DNA of 64,000 nt from Platerodrilus igneus (taxonomy: Eukaryota; Arthropoda; Insecta; Coleoptera; Lycidae). The translations under genes were made by a program, and so were the position numbers. Shown piece by piece: positions 22,168-33,329 of the stretch. The notes under the pieces are model-generated. The model did not search any database. It saw only the letters and a list, made by a program, of their open reading frames with translations, and was not told where the DNA came from. Position 1 is the first letter of the stretch. Each line of letters starts with the position of its first letter. The stretch is taken from positions 1,674,001-1,738,000 of the forward strand of contig JARFIW010000968.1 of NCBI GenBank assembly GCA_036346225.1, read 5' to 3'.

Positions 22168-22932
22168 ACTGTTAAATACTGTAATTAACAATTTACCATT
22201 TGAAGCGCATATTCCGGGTTACAAATTTTGTGGTCTGGGTACAAGAGTAATCAAACGTTTAGCTCGGGGAGCACAAGGGAATAAACAAGTTAGACGAAGC
22301 TTGTAAGGAGCACAATATTGCATACTCCAAAGAAAAGGATCTATCTAAACGCCATCAAGCAGATTTAAAGTTAGCTCAGTTAGCTACAGAAAGCAGCAGC
22401 ATTTGGAGTAGCTACCGCAATGAAAGCTAAAGTAAAACTTGGTATGGGTGCCTGCGCATCGCTGAGAACAAAAAATATCAATAAAATAAGAAAACTGATA
22501 AAGAAACGTAAAATAAAAAGTACGATTAGGTATTAAAAGTATTATCAAACAAGCACGTATAGCTTTAAAAAGGGCTAAAGGATCTAATATTATGGATGCA
22601 ATCAACATAGCAATTAAGGCCGCTAATACCGCAAAACAAAAGAAACATATTAAATTAGCCCGTATTATATCAATTCCTAAAACAGGGTTTTCTACCACTA
22701 ATACCAATTTTTGCAGGCCTAAGCGCCCTTGGTACTCTTACTGGAGGTGCAGCTGCTGTTGCAAAAGCAGTTTCAGATACTAATAATAGCTAAGAAACAA
22801 CTAGCGGCAAAACAACGTCATAACAAGGCAATGGAGGACATTGCAGTCGGAAACGGGATGTACATCAAACCTTATAAAAAAGGTTTTGGTCTTTTTTTAG
22901 CCCCTGCAAACCCCCAAAGGAACGCAACTTGA
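22168..22932 (+). pseudogene. Polinton minor capsid protein with phospholipase A2-like domain
   Basis: The N-terminal part LPFEAHIPGYKFCG then ARG and NKLDEACKEHNIAYSKEKDL resembles the phospholipase A2 domain of parvovirus VP1 and adintovirus/Polinton capsid proteins. The usual His-Asp of the active site appears here as His-Asn. Basic stretches (IRKLIKKRKIKSTIR) follow, then an IKQARIALKRAKGS segment, a hydrophobic FLPLIPIFAGLSALGTLTGG like adenovirus pX/pVI-type peptides, and a basic end YIKPYKKGFGL. At least four frameshifts separate these pieces. It opens the plus-strand capsid module. The domain in relatives helps particles leave endosomes; here it is dead. Confidence 0.75.
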
Positions 22933-22949
22933 TTTAACCGAATCGAGCA

Positions 22950-23293
22950 CTAAGCAATGTAGAATTAATAGAGTTTGTTAAGCAATTAGAAGTACCATAT
23001 TTCCGTGGAGTGTTTATGAGAAACAATTTCCCCAAGAAAGTTAATTTAAAAGAATGTGGTAAAATTAATTTAGATCGTATATAAGGTGTAGGCACGCATT
23101 GGACCTCTTATAAAAAGTACGGTAGTAGCGCTATTTACTATGACAGCTACGGAAACCTGCGACCGCCAACAGAGTTGATAAGTTATTTGAATAGTGGGGT
23201 AAAAGTAAAATTCTTTATAACATTAACCAAGAACAATCGTACGGTACTGTGTTTTGCGTACATTTATGCTTACAATTTCTGAGCAGTACATAG
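22950..23293 (+). pseudogene. Polinton maturation protease (adenovirus-type cysteine protease)
   Basis: The frame opens LSNVELIEFVKQLEVPYF with FRGVFMRNNFP, then KECGKINLDRI, an in-frame TAA, GVGTHW (catalytic His), YYDSYGNLRPP (Asp) and ELISYL. A frameshift near 23210 brings in QSYGTVFCVHLCLQFL, the catalytic-Cys region, reading CVHLC where CGHLC is usual. It is 110-120 aa, the normal short length for this family. It sits between the minor capsid and penton-like genes, fitting a role in processing capsid proteins. One stop and one frameshift make it a pseudogene. Confidence 0.78.
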
Positions 23294-23297
23294 AATT

Positions 23298-24044
23298 GTG
23301 TATGAAGTTGTCCGGTTGTACACTTTTACTCTAACGGGAAACACTTCAGTTTTAACAAGCAACTTTAATCCGCCTATAAACTTGGATAATGATTCGGAGT
23401 ACGTATTAGGATTAACAAATTTTGAGTTTTATAACACAATTCCAAACGTTGAAAAAGGAATAAGTAATAAATTTTATTATGGACCTAACGGAGAATTCAT
23501 AGAAATACCCGACGGTACTTATGATATTAGGAAAATTAGCAAATATCTTCAAAAAGCTTTAGGCGATAAAAGGTGGCGTGGTCGCACGGAACAATCACGA
23601 AGCGCTAGAAAGATACCAGACAGCTGACAATAATACTCTTAAATGTAGTGTTAAATGTAGTGAAGGTGCGGATTTTACCAAAAAGGATTCAATTGGTTCT
23701 CTTTTCGGTTTCAATCCACGAAAATTGCTAGCATATGCCACGCATCAAACAGACTACTCGATTAACACTTGTAAAGTGAATGCAGTTTTAATCGACTGTA
23801 ACATTGCAAGTGGATCCTATTTAAATAGCAAACCACCGCGTGTAATACATGAATTTTTTCCTCAAGTACCTGCAGGTTTTAAACTGTCGAGTGCCCACCT
23901 ACGAATATATATCTACCAATCAGGTCACGTATAATAAATGAAATAATAGTTAAAGTGTTAGATCAAGATGGAAATTTAGTTAATTTCTAAGGAGAACTGC
24001 TAACTGTAAGGTTGCACTTAAAAAAAATCTGCAATAACCATGGG
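23298..24044 (+). pseudogene. Polinton penton-like (minor jelly-roll) capsid protein
   Basis: The first frame (109 aa) has YTFTLTGNTSVLTSNFNPP, EYVLGLTNFEFYNTIPNVE and IEIPDGTYDIRKI. A frameshift at about 23580 leads to NNTLKCSVKC, FTKKDSIGSLFGF and HEFFPQVPAGFKL. A further shift gives VKVLDQDGNLVNF, a stop in place of Arg, and GELLTVRLHLKK. The beta-rich pattern, size (about 250 aa) and position just before the major capsid gene fit the single-jelly-roll penton protein of Polintons. The assignment rests on recalled family pattern, not on a structure. Starts at ATG 23298, four bases after the protease stop. Confidence 0.65.
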
Positions 24045-24192
24045 TATTAAGTATAATGCACGCAACATGTCAAGAATTGCTATAAATGCTGAAAATTTCA
24101 AAGCAATTGACACTCGATTAATTGCTTCAAGACCGTTAACAACACAAAACCGGCAGTTTCTACAATCGTTAGGACTGCATTTATTTAATTAA
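24040..24192 (+). CDS. Small intact Polinton protein, 50 aa
   Basis: ATG 24040 to TAA 24190-24192 encodes a 50-residue protein beginning MGIKYNARNMSRIAINAENF and ending SLGLHLFN. It overlaps the end of the penton-like reading and ends 8 bp before the major capsid ATG, so spacing favours a genuine gene of the capsid module. It is basic and Asn-rich, with no membrane segment. No function known to me. Confidence 0.5.
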   Translation: MGIKYNARNMSRIAINAENFKAIDTRLIASRPLTTQNRQFLQSLGLHLFN

Positions 24193-24200
24193 AAAGTAGA

Positions 24201-25400
24201 ATGAATAGTGAAATACTGAACGTGCGTGAAAAAGTTTACTTCGACAATGCAATTGTTAATATTGAAAAACATACTCATCAGCCTTATGCTAACACATCTT
24301 TAAACAATAATGATGAAGTTCGAATCCCTATACAACAACAAAATGTTTACACCTTACCATCGAAGAGTATGCTGTACATAGAGGGCAAATTAATTAAAAC
24401 AGATGGAACGCTATCTCAGACAGCAAAGTTTGTAGATAATGGGGTTTTGCTGCTTTTTGATGAAATTATATATGAAATTGGCGGTGTCATTGTAGATCGC
24501 GTTCGGAATCCTGTTCTATAATGAAGGGATATGTTTCATATAATAGCAATCAAAGTAAACATTTACAAAACGCTGGGTGGTTTCCTATGGATGATTCGCA
24601 AATAGTTAATGCCAATGGGAATTTTAACGTTGCAATAAATCTTTCAATGGTTCTCGGATTATGCGAAGATTTTAAAAAAATTATTTTAAACCTCCGCCAT
24701 GAGTTAGTTCTACTACGTTCTAGTTTTGATACTAATGCTATAATTAATCCTACACCTAATGAAAAAATAAAAAATGTTTTAAATAAAGTGTTATGGAAAA
24801 TGCCGTATGTAGCCGTTGATGATGCTCAACGAATTAATTTAATAGAATGCGTTGCACAAAATCAGGATTTGCATATTCCGTTTAGAGGATGGGAGTTGCA
24901 TAAATATCAACTTTTACAAGAAACGCAACGTCATACATGCAACAACAACACAATTAGAAAAACCAACATTTGCGATTGTTAGTTTCCAAACCAACCGAAA
25001 AAATAAATATGTGAGCAACTACAGTCGTTTTGATCATTGCTATTTAACCAACATGAAACTTTATTTAAATTCAGAAATTTTCCCGTACGATAACTTAAAT
25101 TTGAAGTTCGAGAATAAATAGACTGCGTTGTTATATAAGACGTATGCCCAATTTCAGCAATCATACTACGAAAAGGAAAATGAACCACTTTTTAATCCTG
25201 AAGATTTACGAAGTATTGTGCCGTTAGTAGTCATACATTGTTCTAGACAAAACGAAGTGTTAAAATCTGGTACTGTCGATATTGGATTAGAATTTGAAGC
25301 TAGCAGAAACGTTTTGCCAAATACATCTTGTGATTGCCTTATACTTCATGATGAGATAGTCAAATACAATCCGCTCTCAAACAGCATAAGAATATTATAA
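24201..25400 (+). pseudogene. Polinton major capsid protein (double jelly-roll)
   Basis: Reads from MNSEILNVREKVYFDN through IPIQQQNVYTLPSKSMLYIE, a stop and overlapping ATG at 24521, KHLQNAGWFPMDD, LWKMPYVAVDDAQ and WELHKYQLLQETQRHT, then, shifted, EKPTFAIVSFQTNRKNKY and NLKFENK, and finally TYAQFQQSYYEKE, IHCSRQNEVLKSG and LILHDEIVKYNPLS. The total of about 390 aa is near the family's usual length. The order of these blocks is what I know of the Polinton double-jelly-roll capsid protein, which builds the icosahedral shell. At least three frame changes (about 24500, 24920 and 25120). Confidence 0.8.
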
Positions 25401-25878
25401 TTACTTTATTACTGTACCTTTACAAATTATTAAAAGAAAAAAACAATAAATCATTTAGCAACCACAGTCTATTTATTATTTTACATGTTTTTTTACAATA
25501 TCAAATGTTTGATTGGTAGTGGGTTATAATAATTTGTGCTTGAATATTTTTTACATGTTGGAATTATTAAGTGATTTAGTAAACAGTCGTGAACATTGCC
25601 AAATTGTGTCAGTAGAACCGCTAATAATTACAAAAAATTTAAATAAAAGTTTTGTTATACATTTCTCAAATAAACTAACTGGTACGTTATTAACAAACAA
25701 CTGGATTTTTTTTAACAGAACGGTTACTACCATTTTTCTCTACAATACATTTATACAAATATAGTTCGACTCGGACAGATTGAAAGGTATCGTATTTTAG
25801 ACACATCCAAAAAAAACGGTGTACTTGTTGCAGGTATAAACATAACACTGAAGTTTTATAACTAAAAAATATTATATG
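25401..25878. other. Gap between capsid and polymerase genes
   Basis: Convergent 3' ends meet here. An 83-codon plus-strand frame (25513-25764) shows no domain. AATAAA-like sequence (AAACAATAAATC, about 25442) could serve as a poly(A) signal for the capsid side. Confidence 0.4.
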
Positions 25879-27905
25879 TTAATCGGGATAAAATAAATTG
25901 CATTCTTTATTTGAGTCAGTGGTTGAAGCTTTACAAGTCATTTCTGAGTGTATATTTATACCCCAAGGTTTAGTATCAGTGGTTGAGGTACTAAGAATTC
26001 TTTTATCATCACTTGGATTAGGAACAATTTTGTTTTGTTTTATAGTAAACACACCATGTTTGACTGATCTAATTAAACAATGTTGTTTCTGTACAGTCTG
26101 TTTATAAAACAAAACATTTTTATAATCATCAAAAGAAATTTGCTTAATGCTTGCTGAGGAAGATCCCTTTGACTTTTTTATTACCCTATGCTGAACTCTG
26201 TAAGTGTACATTTTAGATCTAAGCCCTACAAACTCTAACATGAGATCACCATTGTTTTCATTTTTTATAAGACCAGGAACCTTTTTATTTGATAATGGGA
26301 TATGATGTTTATTATTGGGGTTGTAATCGGAAGTATCAAATCTATGAATATCTTGTTTGATATTAGAGTAAATAAATTCACCGCTAAACTCGTATATCGA
26401 ACTATCCGTATCTGTGTCGTAATCGGAAGTATCAAATCTATGAATATCTTGTTTGATATTAGAGTAAATAAATTCAACGCTAAACTCGTATATCGAACTA
26501 TCCGTATCTGTGTACAAAAGCTTTGCTTTGTTAGCAAATTGCGATTTTATATAACTATAGCGAGATTCATATAAATAGGGTTTCGAAATATCTAGAATAA
26601 ACCTCTAATTGATTCATTTCTATTAAGACAAGATCTTTGTCTAACACAGTGCAACTGTGAAAATTAGGTTTTGCTATATAACTACGAGCTCCAAACTGTC
26701 CTTCCCATTTAGTCACTAATTTCACATCTTTCCATTTCCGTACGTTTTGCATCATTTTTCCATAAACCGAATTTATCATATTTTTTTAAAAGCATTTATC
26801 GAAACTGTTTTTTGACTGTTGTCTTAATTTCGTATTCAATCAATGTATTCTTTTAACCAAGGAGCTTGTTTAAACCGAAGAACCTTATGAAACTTTTTTA
26901 GTTCTAAACCGTAGCTTAAATACATTTTTAAATTCTTGTAGTGAATAATATAGTTGAGTTTTGGATATAAAGTTGTAAGTAATTTCTTTAGGTTTGATTT
27001 ATTAGAAGGTACTGGTGGTATCATATGTTCAGGCGCCAAAGGTAAGTTACTGTGAATTTCATGTAAAGATACTGGGTAGTGTAAATCACATTCAAAAATA
27101 TATCCTACATCAGAATCATCGGGAATATTAAGTATGTCTAAACGTACTATATCTGGACTGGTGCCATTTAAAAATTCAAATTCTCCATATGGAAAATATT
27201 CAGACATTGCAGCCCCATATAAATTATTAACATCAAAATACATTAAATATTTAGAATCGAAATTCGGATCATAATCTGCATTCATATATTTGTTATTTGC
27301 TTTGGCATATCTATTCGAACATTGAGAAATGCCACCACGAATTCCCCGTTCTAAAAACATTATTTTTTCAATATCAGTAAGCAACTCGAGTTTAACGTTT
27401 GTCGTTTTTAACATTGCGTCTAGAGCTAAACCAGGAGCCATAAAGTAGTGAAGTGGATCTGACTTATACGTGAACATGCAAGTTTTTCTAAAGTTTTCAT
27501 ATATGTCAGTCAAGAGCAGTACATCTGTTTTTAAATATAGATCTGAATAGTGTCCTAGTGTTTTTATATTAAATGTTCGTCAAACGTGTTTAGCATGATT
27601 GTAGTTTTCATCTGAGACTTCTTCATTGCGCAAACGATTAAAGAATGCTGTTTTACAGGATAAATTGGTTTCATTAAGCCTACCCCAAGAGTTAATGTAA
27701 TCATAGGGAAATATGCCTTTACGCGTAAAAAACCGAAACTCATTATCAGTGTTACAATTTTCCCTGGTGATGGATTTTTTATTATCATCTAAGTAGGAAG
27801 CTAATTTTTCGATGCTAGATGCCATAAACCTGAATGAATCGATAAATCTAAAACTAACTTTCGTACCTTTTACATATTTTGTATAAGACATGTATTTTTC
27901 TTTAT
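25879..27905 (-). pseudogene. Polinton protein-primed family B DNA polymerase, 5'-truncated
   Basis: From the 5' side: FIDSFRFMASSIEKLASYL and FRFFTRKGIFPYDYINSW, then [11 protein letters not shown] and [14 protein letters not shown] (exonuclease to TPR region), motif A as [12 protein letters not shown], motif B as NSVYGKMMQNVRK (about 26770), and motif C as YTDTDS. Motif C and its flanks are duplicated in frame (96-bp tandem, 26323-26514). Frameshifts occur near 27550, 26800-26836 and 26580. The N-terminal exonuclease I region and any terminal-protein domain are absent: upstream coding passes into a CATTGTA-type satellite. This enzyme would copy the linear element DNA from a protein primer. 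Confidence 0.9.
26323..26514 (-). repeat. 96-bp in-frame tandem duplication of polymerase motif C
   Basis: Two 96-bp units (26323-26418 and 26419-26514) with one internal substitution plus a terminal base difference. Each encodes a 32-residue block containing DTDTDSSIYEFS then EFIYSNIKQDIHRFD. 96 is a multiple of three, so the surrounding frame is kept. Confidence 0.92.
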
Positions 27906-27929
27906 TTATTGGTAGAATGCTGCATATTG

Positions 27930-28256
27930 TATACTGCACAATGATTTCGTATATTGTACACTGTACATTGTACATTAAACATGGTACATGGCACATTGTA
28001 CATTGCATGTTGTACATTGCACATATTACATTGCAGAATGAACATTGTACATTGTACTTTAGACATTGCACACTGCACATTATACATTGCATATTATACA
28101 TTATTCAGTGCACATTACACACGGTACATTGCATAATGTACGCTGCACATTGAACATTGTGCATTTGCATTGTGCATTGTATATTGTACATTGAACATTG
28201 AACACTGTACATTGTACATTGTGCAATATGCACTGTGCATTGTCTATTGTATATTT
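27930..28256. repeat. Degenerate (TGTACATTGCACA)n satellite
   Basis: Dense imperfect repetition of 9-13-mers made from CATTGTACA, CATTGCACA and CATTATACA. Both strands happen to lack stops in several frames, giving artefactual Cys/Met/Tyr-rich ORFs. It replaces the expected start of the polymerase gene. Confidence 0.85.
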
Positions 28257-28499
28257 TAATATTTCCAATATTTAAAATTTGAAATAGACTAATAAAAACT
28301 TCCTGATTTAATTGATATACCCATCATTTTTATACATGAACGGAGTGTAGAGTTGCAAATACAACTATATAGCTGTCAATTAATCTATTGTTTGTTCAAT
28401 AGCTGTATTCCTTTCATTGTAGACCGCTTACGAACAATGTTACGATACTTTTATAAAAGCAATTGTATTTTTAATGTTCTTGATCTTGAAATATTTTTA

Positions 28500-30480
28500 T
28501 GCACAATGAAATTTTTGTTTTAATTAAATCGCTAATGTTGGAACTAATCAAAAGTGAATTGCTTTATGTTTAAAACTTTCTGTGTGTACCTTTTTACTAT
28601 TAATGTTATGATGTTTTTACTCAAATAGATTTAGGTGACGCAGTGAGAAGAACGTGGTTGCTTTCTTCCTCTAAAATATAGTTTAGTGTTTTGTGGATAG
28701 GACTCCATTTCACCAAGAGACCAAAACAATTTGGATCCACTAGAAATACTCCTCTTCCAGATGATTATCCCTAGACTAAACGAGTTGGCATGCATTGATT
28801 TAGTAAATAAAACGTCCTTCAATGTAAAAATGTCATTGGTAATGTAGCTTACAATTGCAACACTTTATCTTAATATTTAATAATTTTTCTTAAAAAAATT
28901 TTTTCTATAGGGACTCATTCCCCCACCATTGCAGTTAGCCGGTGCACCCTCAACTTATGGGATTCTTGTCCCTTTTGGGAAATTTAACATTTTAACGACT
29001 TATTCGCCTGTGACAACATGGTCGCCATCGCTATTTCTTGCTATGATTCTAATTTTAATTATTATAAATAACTGTAAATTAAAGTATTTCTTACTCAATT
29101 GCTTTACTATAATGTAAAATAAATTAAAAATTAATTGGTCTTTCTAAATATGAGCTACTTCTCACCTTCTCTCTTATCATTTTCAAGTTAATTTGACTAT
29201 GCTTTACGTAAGGAAAACTTATTTTTAAGAGCGTTGTTCGTAACTGGGAATACCTTTTCTTCGTTAAACTTTATACAACAAAACAAACTAAAAACAATTT
29301 ATCTCCGACTAAACAAACACGTTGCAGCGTGTTTTACCTGACCTGTCAACTGTACGACGTACACGTGCGGTTATCGAATCATACTTGCATTACCGTTACC
29401 CTGTCGATAGCGTAATTGTGCAAAAACTAATTAGCATCGAAACATGTGTTGTCAGCGAAGCTAAGGGTGGGGTGATACTGAAAAAATACTCAAAGAGAGA
29501 AACGTCACCTGTTGTTCTAACAAGACATGTCATACTTCAAAAGTATCAGTAAAATGTAATGGGTCACTGGTGGCGAGCTAAACAACAGCCTGACATAATT
29601 ACAAGCACACTTTTTAATCTTATTTACTTAGGTGAGATAAACTTATCATGCATAAGATATGAAAGAATTAAAATACAACGCCTTAGTAAAACAGTTCGCC
29701 AATTTGCTCAATCAATTCATCAAACTTTTGAACCAGATAATGATATCTAAAATGATAGCTGTAATGTACATTACACAATAAAGTTTGTATTCAATAATTC
29801 TTGTATACGTCATACGGTTTATCAGTTTAAAGGTTTACTTAATACATATTTAAGAAAAAATTAAACAGATTCCATACTTTGCTTTTCTCAGATAACCTTA
29901 TATTATTCGAGTTTGTTTGTTTCCAATTCTTATCATGTTTTTCTATGGATTCCAATTCTTGTCATGGATTCTTATTGATTCACAAAATACAAGCTAAGAA
30001 TTCATTTGTGTTACTTGAGACGGACAAAAATTTTTAGACTAACCCAAGAGAAGCACTTTACAATTACGTACTTTGTTACAGAAATTGAGAAAAATCAATT
30101 TAACGTACTTTGACGCGAACAACACATTTGAAATCGAAGCATGGAGCCTGTAGTGAATCATCAGATTGCGCAATAAGAAAAAAATTGTCCCCTAAGGACA
30201 AAATTTTGGTGGTACACATTTTGTCATTTTAACGCCTATCAAATACCTTTAATATTTAACTTTTGTAAGTATTTTGATTATTAGTATAAGTTTTAAATGA
30301 AGCACCGTTTTTTTAACATTTAGCTGACTTTCTATTGAAATTTATACGGTTAGCAGTTAAAGGTTGCTTGATGTCCGTCTGCCAATAGGAGAGAAGTGCT
30401 GACCTGAGTGATAGTGGGATAATGTTTCCGGGAGGATTTCAGTATTAAACCTGACAGGCGCGAGGTGTGTAAAAACGGAC
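28500..30480 (+). repeat. Left arm of a long inverted repeat
   Basis: Matches the reverse complement of about 40140-42100 over most of its length, roughly 85% identical by eye. Paired landmarks: AAATAGATTTAGGTGACGCAG (28625), GCAGTTAGCCGGTGCACC (28930), GTTCTAACAAGACATGTCAT (29515), CACAATAAAGTTTGTATTCA (29773) and GGTTAGCAGTTAAAGGTTGC (30347). The inner end corresponds to the start of gag in the right arm, so it appears to be the 5' region of a gypsy-type element in opposite orientation. It ends before any gag is readable here. Confidence 0.8.
29322..29750 (+). other. Arm reading frames conserved in both inverted repeats
   Basis: Two consecutive frames (76 and 63 codons) read VIVQKLISIETCVVSEAKGG / TRHVILQKYQ and MGHWWRAKQQPD / IHQTFEPDND. 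The right arm keeps the same sequence with substitutions (near 40860-41280), including a matching stop after LQKYQ. A poly(A)-like AATAAAG follows. No family recognised. Shared stops suggest it is not coding, or that decay preceded the duplication. Confidence 0.35.
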
Positions 30481-31316
30481 TTCCTTTTTTTCCCTTGTGT
30501 TTAATTATCATGTACCTGAATTTCTGCTGCGGCAGAATAAGATGGCCAAGAACATTCACCCCCTGAGATTCCCTTGAAGACATCGGGGGTATTGTAGACA
30601 TTAAGATAACGCTTAATACCTCCAATTTTTATGTAACCATTTATGTTTATCTAAAATGTCAAAATGTAAGTCACAAGGTATTTCTTTACCTAAAGGTATT
30701 GTTGACCAAAACGGCAATTTCGTACATACCCAACCCACTCTTAATCTAAAAACGAGTTAATTTGAAAAACTCATGCGCGTACAGGTGACACCTTGAATAT
30801 AGTGCAAATTTTAAAAATAACCGTATTTGTTGCGCCCAAGTTGCAAGGTAAGGCCCAATAGTTAAACTGTCAATGTTAACGACAAAGACTATAAACAAAC
30901 CAAGTTGATTGTTGCCATCTTCCTTCTCAGCACCAAACTAATTGAAGCATTAACTTTTTGAAATCTTTCTTGCATACTGCTACATGTCGTTTTAAACGTA
31001 TCAAATCCCTTTTTAGTATTTAATCTTTTTATAATTTCGTTAGAACTTTGTGTTTAAATTAAACGCCGTTTCTGAATATTTGCGTGTCTTTTTTTGGGGA
31101 TTGTGTGATTGGCTTTCAGAAATCACATTCCTTTGTGAGCGAATGATATGTAACTCCTTATGACGAGTGGATGTAATACACGATACACTTTTTTACCGAT
31201 ACCTTGAACTGGTGAACTGCAACAACAGCTACGGAAAAAGACATCTACCTTAATTCTTTCTCTACCTTTTTTTTACATTTTTACCTAGGTATTTTTCAGG
31301 TATGCGAGTTAGATTT
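30481..31316. other. Unassigned sequence between left arm and LTR
   Basis: No gene recognised. A 91-codon minus-strand frame (30350-30625) overlapping the arm has no known domain. Confidence 0.45.
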
Positions 31317-31887
31317 TTGGGCTTTGGGAGCTTCTTTTTAAAAACAATTATTTCCCAAAAAACTTTTCTATCAATTTTATCCTCAATTATACAATTACAA
31401 AAACGACTTCTTTCTGCTACAATCAACTTAAACGTTTATATTCACTAAACTAATTGAAATTGACAAAATACTTGAAGTTGACAATCAATAATTAATAATT
31501 AAAAATTATGGTGAGTAGCTTGAACCACTAACAATGTTAAAGTTATGAAGTTCAAGACTGACTGGCTATCAGGGGCTCCTCGGGGTGTTTATGTAATTCC
31601 TGGTCTCACATCATCTTGTGGGAAATGCAGATCTCACCGTCTGCTATTTCTTGATAACATACAATGTCTTAATTAAGTTTGCTTTTATTGCAGTCCATTG
31701 TGTCCTGCACCTGCAGTATCAGGTTGCGTCTGAAATACAAAGTAATTGCTTCCGTTCTCATGTCTGATATGAACTTTCGTTAACCTTTTATATTATTACC
31801 TTCAATTATACAATGTAGCATTCTATTTCTTAAGACATAATAATTGTATTTAAATTTATATACATATTAATTGGGAAATATGTAACT
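31317..31887 (-). repeat. Gypsy/errantivirus-type LTR, 3' side of env unit
   Basis: On the minus strand begins AGTTACATATTTCCC directly after a purine-rich GGAAGG and ends ...TCTAACT, the AGTTA...TAACT ends expected for this LTR class. It aligns with the block at 33555-34099, for example GATACTGCAGGTG and GTTCAAGCTACTCACC. By eye only about two-thirds of positions agree, so the two LTRs are probably from different subfamilies or very old. Confidence 0.65.
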
Positions 31888-31942
31888 CCTTCCGACTTAG
31901 ATGAAAATAAGGGTTGTACTTAATTTTTAAAACTTATTATCC

Positions 31943-33262
31943 CTAAAGTTTCATTTGTAGTTTTTTGTTCACATTTGTTTCTTTGCTCCTATATCTAATG
32001 TACATTTTATACAATAAATATACAGTTAATAAAAATAATACAATCATCAATAAAATTGTTCAAACACTGATATTGTCATAGTATAACTTTGGCACTTTTA
32101 ACTCACTGTTTTTTATAATTGTCCATTAATTATACCGCATGGTTGAGATCGTCGAGGTCTAGATGTTCTAGTTGCATCGGTTTTTTGATAATTTCGTTGT
32201 CTTTGGTTTGAAGAATCTGGAACTGTAGTTCGGATAGATTTGCAAATTTCTTCGTCACTCCTGAATTTTGATATACCCGAATAATTTCACTTTTTACTTT
32301 TAAATAGCAATCTTTCTTTATGGTCATCACTTTGCTTCCAATTAAGGCTAAACTGTTTTCGTCTTTGCTGCAAATGGCGGTTGCTATTACTTCTTGAGGA
32401 AATACAGCAATCCATTTGTTGTCCGTAACTTTTTGAATTTTCATATCTATAATTTGTACTGGTTTTGGCACACAATTCTCGTAGTGATTAGAGAATCGTA
32501 ATAGTTGTACTTCGCAGGGGCTATCTGTTTGAATAGCTGTTGTCGTTATCGATTGACATAAGTACTGGCCTGGTGCCACTTCCTTGCATTTCTCATTTGT
32601 GACTCCATACCTAAGTTCATTTAGGGAAAGAAACTTGGTCTTTGGGATAATGACTTGATTGTTAACTTTCATAGGGAATGCAAATAAATGATAATATGTA
32701 TAAGTATTAATCTCTACAATGAGAATTTCTATTAAAAAGGTAATTTTATGATCCTTTACATAACCTTTTACAAGGGCTATTTTTTCAAATACAAGTATAC
32801 TAGATTCTATTACTTCAAAAGGTAGTTTAATATGAGTTATAAGTGATTTGATACCTCATAATTCATTTAATAAATCATTTGGTTCTATTATACTAGCATG
32901 TAAAGTATTTAATTTAGCAAATGTTACTGCATTTTCTAATATAGCTAAAATTTGTTGAATTACAGTGAAGGTTTATATCATTTGATTGAATATCGTGTTA
33001 AACCTTATTAAATCTCGCATTCCTAACATTGTGGTTTGCATGTTACTTTCAAGAGTTAGTATTCTATTTGTTATACTGTCTTGGTTCTTTATTAATTTTA
33101 TAGTGTATCGTTAAATTTTACTATGATTGATTGAGTTAAAGAAATACTTCCTAATTTTACTGGTAATATTCCGGGGTTGTTTTTAATATCTTTCACTATT
33201 ATGTCGTTGTCGTCTGTTCTACCTGGGTAGAGATTGGCGGCAAGGGTGAATGCTGTCCATCT
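31943..33262 (-). pseudogene. Errantivirus-type envelope (env) gene
   Basis: Minus-strand reading with a few stops: NPGILPVKLGSISLTQS, then MQTTMLGMRDLIRF, AILENAVTFAKLNTLHASII, the longest clean stretch 32672-32130 (FLSLNELRYGVTNEKCKEV through LEHLDLDDLN), and after a frame change a membrane helix ILLMIVLFLLTVYLLYKM with a basic tail ending at TAG 31945-31943. This is the layout of gypsy-type env proteins (related to baculovirus F): ectodomain, coiled segment, TM, short tail. Relatives serve in membrane fusion of enveloped particles. Stops, a frameshift near 32130 and no clean start make it non-functional. Confidence 0.82.
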
Positions 33263-33329
33263 GAAATTACAGGGTGTTTTAAATTCTTTAACTGGTTATA
33301 TCTTACGGTTTTCGGTTGTCTACTACAGC

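Larger units (their letters stand above)
17654..27905. mobile_element. Polinton/Maverick element, degraded (copy 1)
   Basis: Contains the diagnostic set for this virus-like transposon: retrovirus-type integrase with chromodomain, A32-like packaging ATPase, adenovirus-type protease, minor and major capsid proteins and protein-primed family B DNA polymerase. Left-hand genes are on the minus strand, the capsid module on the plus strand, and the polymerase on the minus strand. The left limit is set at the repeat cluster. The right limit is where polymerase coding is replaced by a CATTGTA-type satellite at about 27.9 kb. Almost every gene is frameshifted. Confidence 0.9.

Noticed and set aside
27890..28153. 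Overlapping Cys/Tyr/Met-rich open frames on both strands
   Set aside because: Produced by the degenerate CATTGTACA satellite; no start context or domain.
28929..29117. 62-codon frame beginning MQLAGAPSTYG, repeated at 41487-41684 on the other strand
   Set aside because: Conserved because it lies in the inverted arms; the hydrophobic stretch is AT-rich translation and no family fits. Treated as repeat sequence.
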